From contig CAJNOQ010000206.1 of assembly GCA_905250885.1 (NCBI GenBank), positions 1 to 63,484 on the forward strand: a DNA stretch of 63,484 nt, in the 5' to 3' direction. The notes beneath the pieces are model-generated. The model did not search any database and was not told the DNA's origin. It saw only the letters and a list, made by a program, of their open reading frames with translations. Each line of letters opens with the position of its first letter. The first letter of the stretch is position 1. A program made the position numbers and the translations under genes. Below, piece after piece: positions 52,172 to 63,353 of this stretch. Source of the DNA: Didymodactylos carnosus. Lineage: Eukaryota; Rotifera; Eurotatoria; Philodinida; Philodinidae.

Positions 52172-54500
52172 ATCCAAAACGAAAGTCGAAAAATGATTAT
52201 TCACATGAATATCGTTGATAAAACCATTTTTTTTTCTTCTAAACGTGATAAAGGAAAATGTTAATATTTTCTTACGTGTTGTTTTTTAAAATTTGTTCTT
52301 TAAAAAAATTTAGGATATTCAAGAAAATATTTCGATTTTCAATGCGTAGAAGATAATTGTATTAGAATAATTTTCGTTTTTCAATGCAAAATAAAACATT
52401 CTCAAGTATTTGAACATATTTATACCAAAGGCTAATCTTACTAAACAAAGAAATAACATTTTTAATAAAATTGATTGTATAATATTCGTTTCTGCCAGCA
52501 ACCAAGTCATATACTACATGTACATGGCTCTCGTTGGTGATACTATTCAAAGATTTTCTTCAAATGATTGTACTATACTTTCAATGTTCATCTCACTAAT
52601 CAGTTGTTTGATGGCATTTGCAAAAGCTTTTTTTGTGCTAATATTTTTAAAAAAAACCAACTTCCATAGTTCCGTTGTAAATAACAAAATAAAACGAATG
52701 TGTTATTAGCTATTGTCCGCGTGTCAAAGACAAAAAGGTACTCAGTGCTACATCATTACATCTCGGTTATGAATTAACTTCGAAATGAAATGTTTTCTTT
52801 CTTCTGGTTACTCTTTCCCGCATGTATGAGTATTTCGGTAACCTCGAATATGAGGAAAAAAATTATGAGAAAATTTATTTTGAACAAAAAATTAGTTAAG
52901 CAAACGGAAGATGAGCAAATCTGTTTTGAGCAACTAGAAAATGAGCAAAATTTCTTTCAGCAAATTTTTATTTTGAACAAAAATGAAAAGTACATTGGAA
53001 GAAAAAAAGAGAAAACACAGAAAGGACAGTTTTCAATTTGTTGTGTATCATTCATTCTTTGATTTACTAAGGGTGAATGATATAGCTAGCAAAAAATCCA
53101 TTTCAACTTTTTAAATTGATTTAATTTCAACTCATTAATAATTTCATATTAACTCATCAATACTATTGGGAAGGTTGAGTCTTTAGTTTTGTTTCAGCAT
53201 CGTTTTCTTCCATAACATGATATGTCATCTTTCACTAAATGATGACGTATCGAGCAATACTTATCAACTGTTGGGAAAAATGGCTACAGTTCTATTATAA
53301 AAATGATATACATATAATTTGTTATTCACTTTTTTGCTCACCTTCTGTTTTGCTCATCACTTTTTTGCTAACAGTAATTTTGCTCAAACTCTTGTTGCTT
53401 AATTAACTTTTTGCTCAAAATGTTTTTTCTCATTTTCTTTTGCTAAAAGTCATTTTACTCGAATTTTTTTTGCTCACATTCAAAGTATTCGAGTATTTCA
53501 AGTGTAATGTTATTCCAGTACAACTCTGTTGTTAGTAGGTAGAATGTATCCATATTTAGAAAATGGGAACTGAATGTATATTGAAATAACGTAAGTGGTA
53601 TTGCTGTAACAAATAGTACATATTTAGCCATTAGACACATCGTTTCTGCTGTACGATTCTTTTTGCTTTCGTCCACTTGTTTCATGAATCGGATTCAAAA
53701 CCGTTACTTAAACAATCAATTTGAAAATTTTCTCGACTCTCTTCTGATTTTTGTCTTGTCGATGTACATCATGTCGAACAAATTTAAACATTGTGTACTC
53801 TTTTTTTTATTTTTTGAAAAATCTCATTGTTCATTAAAAACTATGTATTTTTTTCTTAAGTTGTCAAATGAACTACTTTTTATCATATGCTACGTGTGAA
53901 AGTAAAAACAAACTAAACCTGAACATACATTCCGTACGTCATATCTAAGGTAACAATTGTGTGTGTATATGTGTTTTTGCTGTCTTTCTTTTATTACAAC
54001 AGTTGTGTAGTATTTTTTTTTTGTTATAAATAGAAAAAAAACTCCAGTATAAAGAACGCAACGAAAAAAAAGAGAAAATTTGTCAAACATAATAAATAAC
54101 GAAGGAGAAAAAGGAAAACTTTAATGCAGACGCAAACAAAACTCGAGATTGAAAATGAAAAAAAAGTACAAGATTTTTAAATAGAACAAGAGAAATAGGT
54201 AGTGAAGTCTTTCAACATTAATTAGAATTATGTAGAAGAAATATCGATTGAGCAGCGAGAGAATTATTAGTTGATCAATCATCGATACGGATTTGAAGTT
54301 TCAATTTTTTTTTTTTTTTTTTTGGATGAAAAAAGAAATTTTAGCTATTTTATTATTGAAAAATAAGCTTTTTATTCTTCTGTTATTTGCATGATTATAT
54401 AAGATGACATGAAAGATAATCAAGAATACGTACACAATACATAGATACTGTTTCATAGAGTTAAAAATAAATACTTAGAACAACAAGATTTATTGGAAAA
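52172..54500. other. Intergenic region upstream of the PLAT gene
   Basis: No supported exon. It holds an inverted pair of degenerate GAGCAAAA minisatellites (52840-53000 and 53335-53475, listed separately) and a run of 19 T (about 54306-54324). Small plus-strand frames (52410-52709, 52790-53062) have hydrophobic or repetitive composition and no motif. Confidence 0.35.
52840..53478. repeat. Inverted pair of GAGCAAAA minisatellite arrays
   Basis: At about 52850-52990 units of roughly 12-20 bp end in GAGCAAA or a close variant (GAACAAA, AAGCAAA, CAGCAAA). At about 53335-53475 the complementary word TTTTGCTCA and variants recur at similar spacing. When one array is reversed, neighbouring units line up (ATGAGAAAA..TTTTGA.CAAAAA..TTA.TTAAGCAA). 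The two arrays are therefore arms of one fold-back about 640 bp across. The 90-codon frame at 52790-53062 owes its Glu-Gln-rich core to the array and is unlikely to be a gene. Confidence 0.5.
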
Positions 54501-57500
54501 ATGATGGAAGTGAACACTATACCGGTGATGGATCGATTAACTCATGCAGTTCTTAAAGAAACATCAAAAAATTTGTAAGAACACTTTTTTTATTCAATAT
54601 ATACAATGTTTTTTCGTGTATTATTATTTCTATCTTAAGAAAGTATTACATTGACGTTAAACGAAGAGAAAATGCGTTTATTTTAAATCCAAATAGTCAA
54701 TATGATTGTCTACCATTGAGAGCTGTAAGTAATTTTGTATTGTATAAATTTAAATTCTGTAGGTAACAGACAGTAAAATGAGATGTAACATATTAATTTA
54801 TGACCGCTTTAGGATAGAATCTCATACTTTATAAAACTAATTCGTACCGAAGATATTATCAATATTGATAAATTTGACTATTCGCATGGTGTTTACCTAA
54901 TATTAATAATTGATAGTTATTTGAGAAGAAAAAGTCCTTATAAGTGTTGAATTAAATGAGCCGTTGTCAAGAGCGACAGTTATTATTCAGCTATTTACTA
55001 TTACATGTACACCCATAGAACAGCAAAAGCTAGTTGAATAGTGTCTATCAATGTAACGATCAATTTTGTTATTTTGTTTTTCAAATGTAGAAAAATTTCC
55101 ATAAACATTCTCTTTATTTCCTTAGCGTTCAATATATGGAACTACCAAAGAATATCCACCTCTTTATGGTTCATGTTTCAGTGATAATGATGTTAAATCG
55201 CACTTAAGAACGTGGAAACCGCAACGTGTGCGTAAGCTGAACATTATATTCAATCATTAGGTTCATTTTTTTTTCCTTGTTAATTTAATGTTCTAAAATT
55301 TCTTTAGCTAGCGTCAAAAAATGCAGCGGAAAAGAAAATGTGTCGAGAAGAACTTAATTTTCATATGAAAGCCTACAATTTTATGGTAAAAATAATAGGA
55401 TACATAAGATGAATGAGAGATAAATATCTTATTGAATATTTTTTTAGCCGTCTGAAAGTCCAAAGTTTGCTGACCTTCGTTTAAGACCCTTGAGATCCAA
55501 TTCTTCTTGTAGTTTGTACGTATTAAATTGAAAAGATTTGTTCTTACATGACAAAGTGCATTAAATTTTCTTCTATTGTAGAAATTCCAGTTGTGTGAAT
55601 AATCGAGATATTATGCGTATGTTACCGAACGCTGGTTCCAAACTAACTCGCATTGAACAAAATCAATTAGTCGACGATACAGCAAATATATTAGCAGTAA
55701 ACTTATACATTTTTCCTAAAACTTCTAATGCTCAGATAGGAGAATTTCAAATAATTTGCTTTTAATTAAGACAATGGTTAAAAGTCGTCGAGCGTATTAT
55801 GAAGCATCGCTATCTCAAAAGGTAAAATTTTTATTTTTATTTTTAAAAATATATCAATTACATGTGTATCATGTAGGACAATCCTGTCATCAACCAGACG
55901 AATTTGAATGATATTTCGGGACAGCACAAGTAAGACGTTCGAGCTGAATCTTCAAAACACAATTGTCGATAATACATATCGCCTTTAAACATTTCAATCT
56001 TAAGTATTTATAAAGGCTGTTATAGGAAATCCCATAGCTGAGTATCCCTGCGTCAAGCACATATTAACAATAGGCATGAGCGGTAACGGTAATTTACCGT
56101 AGGTAATGGTAAAGAATTTTTTTACCGAAGTTTACGGTGGTCAAATTTTTAAGTTTTTACCGTAAGCCGACAACGATAATAAAATTATTTTTACCGATTT
56201 TTTTTTGGTAAATTAATTTTAATTCATATATTACTAACAACTCTGTAGTCATCGGGAAATTACCGTCGGTAACGTTTTTACCGAAGTTTACCGCGGTAAA
56301 ATTTTGAGATTTTTTACTGGTTTCAAATTACCGCGGTAAAAATTTGAAGTTATTACCGAAGCGTCGGTAACGGTAACACGTTTTTACCATTACTGCACAT
56401 GTCTGATTAACAACTAACTATATACTTTAATTATTTGAAATAATTTTCTCATTGGATCTTGTTCTCTTTTAAGGGAAACTGTTGGTTCACTTCGAACAGA
56501 AACACCACCTGCTGATAAATATTCTATTACAAGGAAAGAAAATAAGAATAAGAAGAAAAGAGTCACAGAAAATATTTTAGCTAAAGCAGCTTCAATAGTT
56601 AGTAGCATAAGTGTGTCGCCATGTAACATAAACACAATGTATCATATTTATATGTTTAGATGAGAAATGCAACTCGTATAACGAAAGGTTATTTATGTGA
56701 ATATAAAATATCAATTACAACCGGATCATGCAATGGAGGTACTAGTTAAAAGTAGAAAAAAAATAAAGCTGAAATTCATTTTCTTTCCAACGTTTTAAGC
56801 GTCAACAGATGGACCTATTAGAATAATGTTATATGGTACAAACGGAACAAGTGGATTTATCAACCTTTCGCAATCCGATTCACATCGAGTCCCATTTCTT
56901 AAAGGACAAACCGACATTTTTCCTGTAAAAACATATTATGTTGGTGAATTGGTTGGTATAACTATTGGGCATGATCGAAAAGATATGAGTATGTTAACTA
57001 TTATAATCTCCTACTAACTAGAGAACTGCAATTCATCCTGACCTGATCCTATGATCGAGTAGAGTTGACTTATATTTTCTTAAGCCGTACAAGAGTCTAC
57101 ATCAAAAAAGACTTGTCTTGATAAGAAGAATTTGAAAGGCGTTGTAAATACAATATAAATAAAGCTTTTTTTTATTTAGGATCTTCTTGGTATTTGGGTG
57201 AAGTAACAATAGATGATCCCGTTCGATTTATGACGTACTACATTCCTTGTAATGGTTGGTTATCGAGTAAATCCGTTGATCAAAAAACCTATAGAGACTT
57301 TCAAGTGTCGAACATTATTTCACACATGAGAAAGACAGATGAAAATGGACACTCAGGTTTGACTTTTCACTTAATTTTCTAGTAACTATGCTCATTTCTA
57401 TCTTTTCTCTTTAGCTCGTCGAAGAACCGAAACTGAAGATGGCGAAAATAGTTCAGTTTCATCATACAAATCTGTTTCAACGTCATCCACTACGTCAACT

Positions 57501-58013
57501 GACCATGATTCAGTACGAGTAACTGAGAAAACAAGACGCCGAAGTTCGGTCGCCAAGATGGTTAATGATCAACAACCTAGTCAAACAAATAGTGGCAACC
57601 AAGTATCCTCAACCAATGTAGAAACATATTCTGGTCATGATAATACATTGGAATCACAATTCAGAACAGATATTCGACAGCGATCACCATCAATCTCTGC
57701 TGACAGTACATCATCAGTATCAGAAAGGACCGTGACTCCTATCCAAACAACAGCCACTGCAGCTGGACCATCAAAAATTGAAATTGAGTTAAATTCAAAT
57801 ATACTGTTATCAAAACGACGTTCAATTGAAAATATCCCTGTTACACCAACAACACCACCACGTCCACCTGCACGTCTTGAAAAACGTGAAAGTTCAATTA
57901 GCTCGGTACCACAAACGCCTAGTGAAACGAAACAACAGAGTCGCTTATCAACTACTATGAATAAAATTACAACAAGTAAAAATGACGATGATGTATTAGG
58001 ATTTTTTGATTGA
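54501..58013 (+). CDS. PLAT/LH2-domain protein of unknown function
   Basis: PLAT domains are beta-sandwiches that bind lipid or protein partners at membranes. Exons: 54501-54574, 54640-54724, 55126-55227, 55308-55385, 55448-55515, 55582-55696, 55771-55821, 55877-55929, 56474-about 56612, 56660-56738, 56800-56988, 57180-57356, 57415-58013; phases agree and give 602 residues. The PLAT domain (about residues 260-400) is shown by CEYKISITTGSCNG, GPIRIMLYGTNGTSGFINLS, FLKGQTDIFPVKTYYVGELV, ITIGHDRKD and SSWYLGEVTIDD, ending YIPCNGWLS. The N-terminal 250 residues (KYYIDVKRRENAFILNPNS, YGTTKEYPPLYGSCF) match nothing I know. The last 200 are Ser/Thr-rich and disordered, ending DDDVLGFFD. There is no signal peptide or membrane segment. 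The exon 9 donor (56612) is inferred from phase only. Confidence 0.85.
56071..56405. mobile_element. hAT-type MITE with 8-bp target duplication, in PLAT intron 8
   Basis: 335-bp element flanked by identical ATTAACAA octamers (56063-56070 and 56406-56413). Ends read TAGGCATGAGCGGTAACGGT and, inverted from the right, CAGACATGTGCAGTAATGGT, about 80 percent alike. Inside, GGTAA/TTACC words occur dozens of times, including the perfect palindrome TTACCGCGGTAA twice. An 8-bp duplication with short TAG/CAG-starting inverted repeats is the signature of the hAT superfamily. No transposase; non-autonomous. It lies wholly in an intron (55930-56473) and does not disturb the splice sites. Confidence 0.85.
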
Positions 58014-60130
58014 ATACGATCAATGCTCAATATATTATATTATACGTATAAACTTCACAAAAGAATTTAAATAGTACAATGACGTTCTTCTACACAAATA
58101 ATATAAGATGTTGATATACCGCTGGTTTGTTATTGTTTTCTATTCAAAACAACAGATATAGTCATTATCATTCGTAGTATACATGGTATAATAAATCAGG
58201 CTAAATTATTGTTCTCAATTTTGGAAGAAAACTGTTTCAATTTTGCTATGCATATCTTATTTGTCTGAAATAAATAAAATAAATTCCCAATATCATTCAT
58301 CTATTCCTTATCTGAACGTATTAATGTTATCGCGTCTATGATAATGTCCAGAGGTACAGAAAAAAACAGAAACAAAAATAAGTACCAATACAACAGCATA
58401 CTGTTCATTATACAATAAAGTTAAGTGGCTGCTATTATAGATTCTAAACTATAGCAGATACACATTTTAAAAAGTTAAACATAATTATATATCACTCTTA
58501 TTTACCTTAAAAGTTGAATGTCTAGTTGAAGTAAAACACTAGAAACAAAAGTTTACTACATTTGAATTCTTACAGTTACGTAGATGTCTGTGAAGTTCAT
58601 TCACCAGGCTTTTAAAAAACTCTATACCCCTCATTATTAAACGGAATATGTTCAATTATCTAGATTAAATTCATAAATTTCTCGAAAATAAATTCAATAT
58701 TAAGTGATAAAACTGTTAGTCATTCAGCAAACAATACAAAGACATAGAACACATTTATTTTTTATTTTTTGAAGATATGATTATTTCTATATAATTTCTC
58801 TATTATACCACTAATCCATTTTAAAATATAGTGCAGTCGGTCATTTTTCGAATAGTCTGGCAACGAAAAGTGATAAAACGTTCGGATTTTTGCTGTTCGG
58901 ATTAAGTAAAATGTTAAGTATATCCATAAATTTAAAAACGTTTTCGAAGTCAAGATATACCATGGTATAGTTCACTGAATCAAATACAGATAACTACACT
59001 TTTCTAAGATCCCAGTACACTTTTCGTTCTAAAGACATGCCTAGACAGAGCAACATGTGCTTTGTAAATTACATAAACCAGACATCTCTATCTATCAACG
59101 TTTAGATGTGCTGGGCTTTCGAATAGTATATCTTATTCTTCTTCAGGTGCTATTCTTCAGTTTGATTCAAATGTCATTCGATAGAAAATGACGATAACAA
59201 TCAAATGCATACATATATTAGTCTACTTTAGAGTAAAACTACATGGAAAACATTCGACTTTTGAATCAATCAGTTCACCCGAAACAACAAAAAATTCATA
59301 ACTTGTGAGCTCTCGCAAACCACAATAATGCTAAAAGATTTTCAAACTTGTTACTATTCGACTCCGTGTGACGAGCGTTACATACCCAGCAATTTTAACG
59401 TCGGGTTTGAAAGTAGAAGATGGTTGATGAACTTACCTTATAAACGAGTATCGAGGAAAGTACTGAAAAAGCTTGTTACATTTCATTCGCTATAGCTAGC
59501 TTTAGGCTGATATTTGTGACAATGAAAAGGTTTCCTGTAGAAACAAGTAGTTTTTGAGCTATGACAGTGATAAAAAGGACAAAAAGTTGAATGAAGAAAG
59601 AGAAAAGACTGGAGTCTAAAATATCCAGATAGGAATTCTTTTGCGAAATCAAAATTGCTTCTTTTTCCGAATCTTTTGATGATGGAGAAATAGTGTACAT
59701 TTTTAGATGAGTTTCGGTGGTGGACAAAAAATTTGTTTTCAATCAGACTCGTTGAATCGTCCGAACACGTTTTAGCACAAAAACTTAGTTAACATTATGT
59801 AAAACAGCTTGATATAATATTAATTTAATTCCAAAAAAAGTTCTACGGTTGTAAGTCTAAAGGTTGCTCTCTCTGTTGTATTGTGTTTAATATTCATGTC
59901 AGTGTAAAATACTATTTACGAAGAATTCTTACAGTAAAACTCAAAACCTGTGCAATAAATAAATGTACACTGAACATGTTATCTTATTCTTTTCTCCCTC
60001 TAAAATAAATTATTCTGTTATCTTATATAGAGAGAATACTACAGATTGGGCAAAACATACAAGTCCTCAAATTTGATCAATAATTTTTTATCGGGTGTGG
60101 AATGATATTTTTTTAGATAATGAAAAATGA
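58014..60130. other. Intergenic region downstream of the PLAT gene
   Basis: About 2.1 kb, AT-rich. It should contain the PLAT gene 3' end. I found no exon or repeat I can support; minus-strand frames at 58762-58953 and 59476-59742 lack motifs. Confidence 0.35.
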
Positions 60131-60147
60131 GATTACCTTGTTGTAAG

Positions 60148-60562
60148 TAGGAGTGCATCGGTTGTTTTTTCGTATTTTTCAAAAATTCATAATAAATGGT
60201 TTGTATTTTCGTAAAAACGAGTTGCAACATTTTTTTGAAACGGCAGTTTTGTAGAGAAAATTTCTCTACAAGACAGTATACAAAAGGTATTTTAGAAGCT
60301 TTTTGTTTCCTTTTAGAAGCGTCTTCCTCAAACCTACGGTCGGTTAATAACCGACAGTTTTAACCGACAGTAGGTTTGAGGAAAACGCTTTCTAAAAGGA
60401 AACAAAAAGCTTTAAAATTAACTACTATATACCATCTTATAGAGAAATATTTTCTCTACAAAACTGCCGTTTTAAAAAAATGTTGCAACTCGTTTTTACG
60501 AAAATACAAACCATTTATTATGAATTTTTGAAAAATACGAAAAAAAAACCGATGTACTCCTA
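60148..60562. mobile_element. 415-bp palindromic element with near-perfect 8-bp duplication
   Basis: Flanked by GTTGTAAG (60140-60147) and GTTATAAG (60563-60570), differing at one base. Ends read TAGGAGTGCATCGGTT and, inverted, TAGGAGTACATCGGTT. The arms are about 200 bp each and nearly symmetrical around 60350 (GGTTAATAACC at the centre). Shared blocks include CATAATAAATGGTTTGTATT, GAGTTGCAACATTTTTTT, GGCAGTTTTGTAGAGAAAAT and CTTTTTGTTTCCTTTTAGAA. The 8-bp duplication and TAG start suggest a hAT relative. It has no coding capacity and lies inside an exon of the adjoining minus-strand pseudogene. Confidence 0.8.
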
Positions 60563-61023
60563 GTTATAAGATTTGGATTATGCGAAGTTACTTTATTCGT
60601 GTCTTCATCTTCACTTGCCATTGGTGACGATGATGTTGTATTTGATGATAATGATGGTGACCATGGTTTTAAATTTTGTAACGCATTCAATGATGAACTG
60701 GATAAACATACTGGATTATTCATAGTTTCAATGGAAGTTGAATCTTGTATCATTAAATCATAGATGTTAGCAGTGATCTTGGTATTATGATGCTGACAAA
60801 TTCACGCTAATCCATTTGCTGTTTGTTGTTCTTGTTCACGTTCTTCAGCTGTTTGACATCTAAAGAAATCAGGAATATAGTTTTTCTGTCAAGTAAAATA
60901 GACAAAATGGGATTTTATTCAGTAGCTTCATTTTGTTCGTCGACTTTAAAAGAGATCCCTACTCGTTATTTTTCACCAGTTTGTAGAGGACACTTCGGAG
61001 TATATGTCTTAACAAAGTTTCCA

Positions 61024-61143
61024 GATTTGTAGTTTTTGATAAAAAAATTTTGAAGGTTTTTTCGAGTTTTCTGTCCTATTTTTAAAATTTTAATAAAAAC
61101 TTCAGGTTTTGATATGAAGAGTTGATCCTAGCGTAGTTCGATA
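61024..61143. repeat. 120-bp dispersed repeat, copy 1
   Basis: Starts ATTTGTAGTTTTTGATAAAA, runs through CAGGTTTTGATATGAAGAGT and ends GCGTAGTTCG. A second copy at 63175-63290 differs by a handful of substitutions and a short indel. Here the unit is not bracketed by the 65-bp inverted arms that surround copy 2. It lies in what would be the intron between exons A and B of the disrupted gene. Confidence 0.7.
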
Positions 61144-61196
61144 GAGAACATTAACTTGTAAGGAGAAAAACTTTTCATCGTTCCCAAATGAAGTTT

Positions 61197-61515
61197 AACG
61201 CAGAAATTTAACTTTCGCCTTCCCGAGGAAATTTTAGAGCTACAAGTATTTTAAAACAAAACTCTGGATATAAAAGTTGTTCAAAATCGAATTCCGGAGT
61301 CCTTCACAAGAGCTTTTTTTAAAATTGTTCTTTTTAGGTTTTTAAATTGAAAAGTACAAAATTTTAAATTTTAAAAACCGTAAAATTTAATTTAAAAACC
61401 AAAAAAAGAAAATTTTGAAAAAAGATTTCGTGAGGGACTCTGGAATTCGATTCTGAACAACTTTTATATCCAGAGTTTTGTTTCAAAATGCTTTCTTCGA
61501 GCGAAACTAACTGTA
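61197..61515. mobile_element. Fold-back element, about 320 bp
   Basis: Left arm blocks (ACAAAACTCTGGATATAAAA, GTTGTTCA, CGAATTCCGGAGTCC) recur inverted on the right (GGACTCTGGAATTCG, TGAACAAC, TTTTATATCCAGAGTTTTGT). Core arms are about 61254-61310 and 61428-61480; weaker similarity (TTAACTTTCGC versus GTTAGTTTCGC in inverse) extends outward to about 61197 and 61515. The loop is T- and A-rich and itself self-complementary. No target duplication recognised. Confidence 0.65.
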
Positions 61516-61699
61516 AGATGAGGTGAAAAAATCTTAGCTGAGCCAAAAACCAGTGATATTTTCAAGTTTTGAATTTTTTCTTCAGACCTTCCCACTCTTG
61601 TGAACAACAACAGCCAATACTTTTCCTAAAAGAAGAGTACTTACCGAAAATCGATCTTTCTTTAATATATTATCTGTTTCACAATTGGTAAAACTGTCT

Positions 61700-63050
61700 G
61701 GCAATTATGTCTGTAGAGTAGTGACGACGATGATGACGGTAATGTTCGTATCAAACTTTCATAATTTGAATATTGAGATGAGTTGATATTGAGATGATGT
61801 AGAAAAACCTCTTATTGTTGACATTGTATAAGTGAACCAAGAAGCCAATTTTTGTTCTATAGCTGATATTTTTAGAAGTGCAGGAGATATGTTACATATG
61901 ACAGTGACTCATCCGATGATTGCAACGATGATGGCGTCCGGCTAGGTGATACCGATGGTATAGATAATGAAGCAGACAATCTCGTTCGGAGTTAATTTGT
62001 GGCATAATTATTGTTTCTAGAAGTGATGGAGATTTTTTTCTTAAAATTGTCACATTTTCTATATGATATAAAATATCAGATATCCGAAAACCGAGTTTTT
62101 TTATTACATTACACATTTTTTGTAATACGTTTTGCGCTGTACTAGAAACAAAGAAACACTCAACGGCTTATTCTTTCAAAGTTGTCAACTCCTGCAGAAC
62201 ATTTTTCAGACTTTACATTCATTTTTAAGAGAAAAAAAATAGCCATAAACAGTCAATATCGAATTTAGAAGGAAAAAAACTAGTTTTTAAAAATTTTAAA
62301 AAGAAACCTCAGTTCCACCGAAATAAACTACTTCACCAGTGTACTCTTCTCTTGAACTTCTCCATTATTTTGTTTTAACTCTAAAAGAACACGCAGGCAC
62401 AAACACTGGCAGTTTCAGGGAGCAACAGGAGCATATTATATTCAAAAGGACCCTGTCGAATTTCAAAAGTATGTCGAATCAGAAAGCGATATATCAGGTT
62501 TCGTAGAGCTTCTTGTGGCGGATCTAAATCTGTATTGGGATTGGGTTAATACCTTCTGGTTACCGAGATATGGGTGTTACCATGTTCTAGGTCTATAATC
62601 GGTATTGATGTAAGAGGAAAAATCGAGATTCGGTAATGTAATACAATGAGATGTTGTCTTACCCATATTCTTGTGGAGCAATGAAAACTGTACAAACTAG
62701 TTCGATAATGGTTAATCGAGCCTAGTTCTTCTAGGAAAAATGGGTCATTTATGAAAAAAAATCGATCATACACATAGTGCATGTGCGCAGTAAAATACTT
62801 GTAAAATCCAAATGATATGCAGAACCAAATTGTAATTTTGTCAGAAACTGTATGGGTATGAGGTCTATCTGCCACAGTCATGTAGAGATCTGAAATCTAT
62901 CTGCGTCTACGGGAAAAAAAAACCTTTACTGGAAAAAAGTATACCAGAATAGGGTATACTTTGGTCTTAAACTTGGTTTTTTCTGGTCTAATTTACTTAT
63001 CAACCGGTTTTAACACCAATCTCCGAACAAAATAGAGTCAGATAATTTTA
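61700..63050. other. Unassigned right-hand stretch
   Basis: No confident gene. A minus-strand Ser/Pro-rich reading (SIPSVSPSRTPSSLQSSDES, about 61890-61975) ends at a possible GTAACA donor and could be an upstream exon of the disrupted gene at 60131-61697, but its acceptor is poor. A 111-codon minus-strand frame (62546-62881) shows no motif. A small inverted repeat (TATACCAGAATAGGGTATA) lies near 62940. Confidence 0.3.
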
Positions 63051-63056
63051 TGCACC

Positions 63057-63353
63057 ATATAGCCTTATACAGCAAAGAATTCTGAGCAAAATAAGATATC
63101 TCCCGGCTGTCTATAACGCTTTTCACCGAAACATTTTGATAATTTTCGCACCCTTTGTAGCCAATGGTAAATCGATTTGTAGTTTTTGATAAAAAAGTTT
63201 TCAAGGTTTTTTCGGGTTTTGTGTCCTATTTTAAAATTTCAATAAAAACTTCAGGTTTTGATATGAAGAGTTGATTCTAGCGTAGTTCGAAAACGTTATA
63301 GACAGCCGGAAGATATCTTATTTTGCTCAGAATTCTTTGCTGTATAAGGCTAT
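63057..63353. repeat. Inverted pair of retroelement fragments around dispersed repeat copy 2
   Basis: Arms of about 65 bp, 63057-63123 and 63289-63353, match with about three differences (AGCCTTATACAGCAAAGAAT, TCTGAGCAAAATAAGATATC, CGGCTGTCTATAAC in the left arm). Between them lies copy 2 of the 120-bp repeat (63175-63290). The right arm is continuous with the coding fragment at 63292-63484, and the left arm encodes the same peptide (SYFAQNSLLYKAI) on the minus strand. A piece of the retroelement has therefore been duplicated in inverse orientation. Confidence 0.65.

Larger units (their letters stand above)
60131..61697 (-). pseudogene. Disrupted gene: in-frame stop and exonic transposon
   Basis: Exon A, 61697-61645, ends NILKKDRFS with donor GTAAGT in phase 0. 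Exon B starts at 60885 (CTTGACAG acceptor) with KNYIPDFFRCQTAEEREQEQ. The frame hits TGA at 60804-60802, then stays open for another 77 codons (NIYDLMIQDSTSIETMNNP, then a Ser-rich stretch with acidic EDEDTNK). At 60570 it is cut by a 415-bp palindromic element. Removing that and one duplicate would bring the exon to an AAG|GTAATC donor at 60135, so the insertion sits only a few bases from the splice site. Strong coding character around the stop suggests recent loss. I do not recognise the family. Upstream exons may include a Ser/Pro-rich segment at about 61890-61975 (-), which is weak. Confidence 0.55.

Noticed and set aside
52790-53062. 90-codon frame with Glu/Gln/Phe-rich repeats
   Set aside because: Composition is fully explained by the GAGCAAAA minisatellite; no conserved domain.
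57635-58030. 131-codon minus-strand frame
   Set aside because: Antisense shadow of the last exon of the PLAT gene.
61890-61975. Ser/Pro-rich minus-strand segment as a definite exon
   Set aside because: The donor is plausible but no good acceptor precedes it, so I mention it only as a possible upstream exon.
62546-62881. 111-codon minus-strand frame
   Set aside because: No recognisable motif, no splice sites placed to extend it, and composition like the non-coding surroundings.
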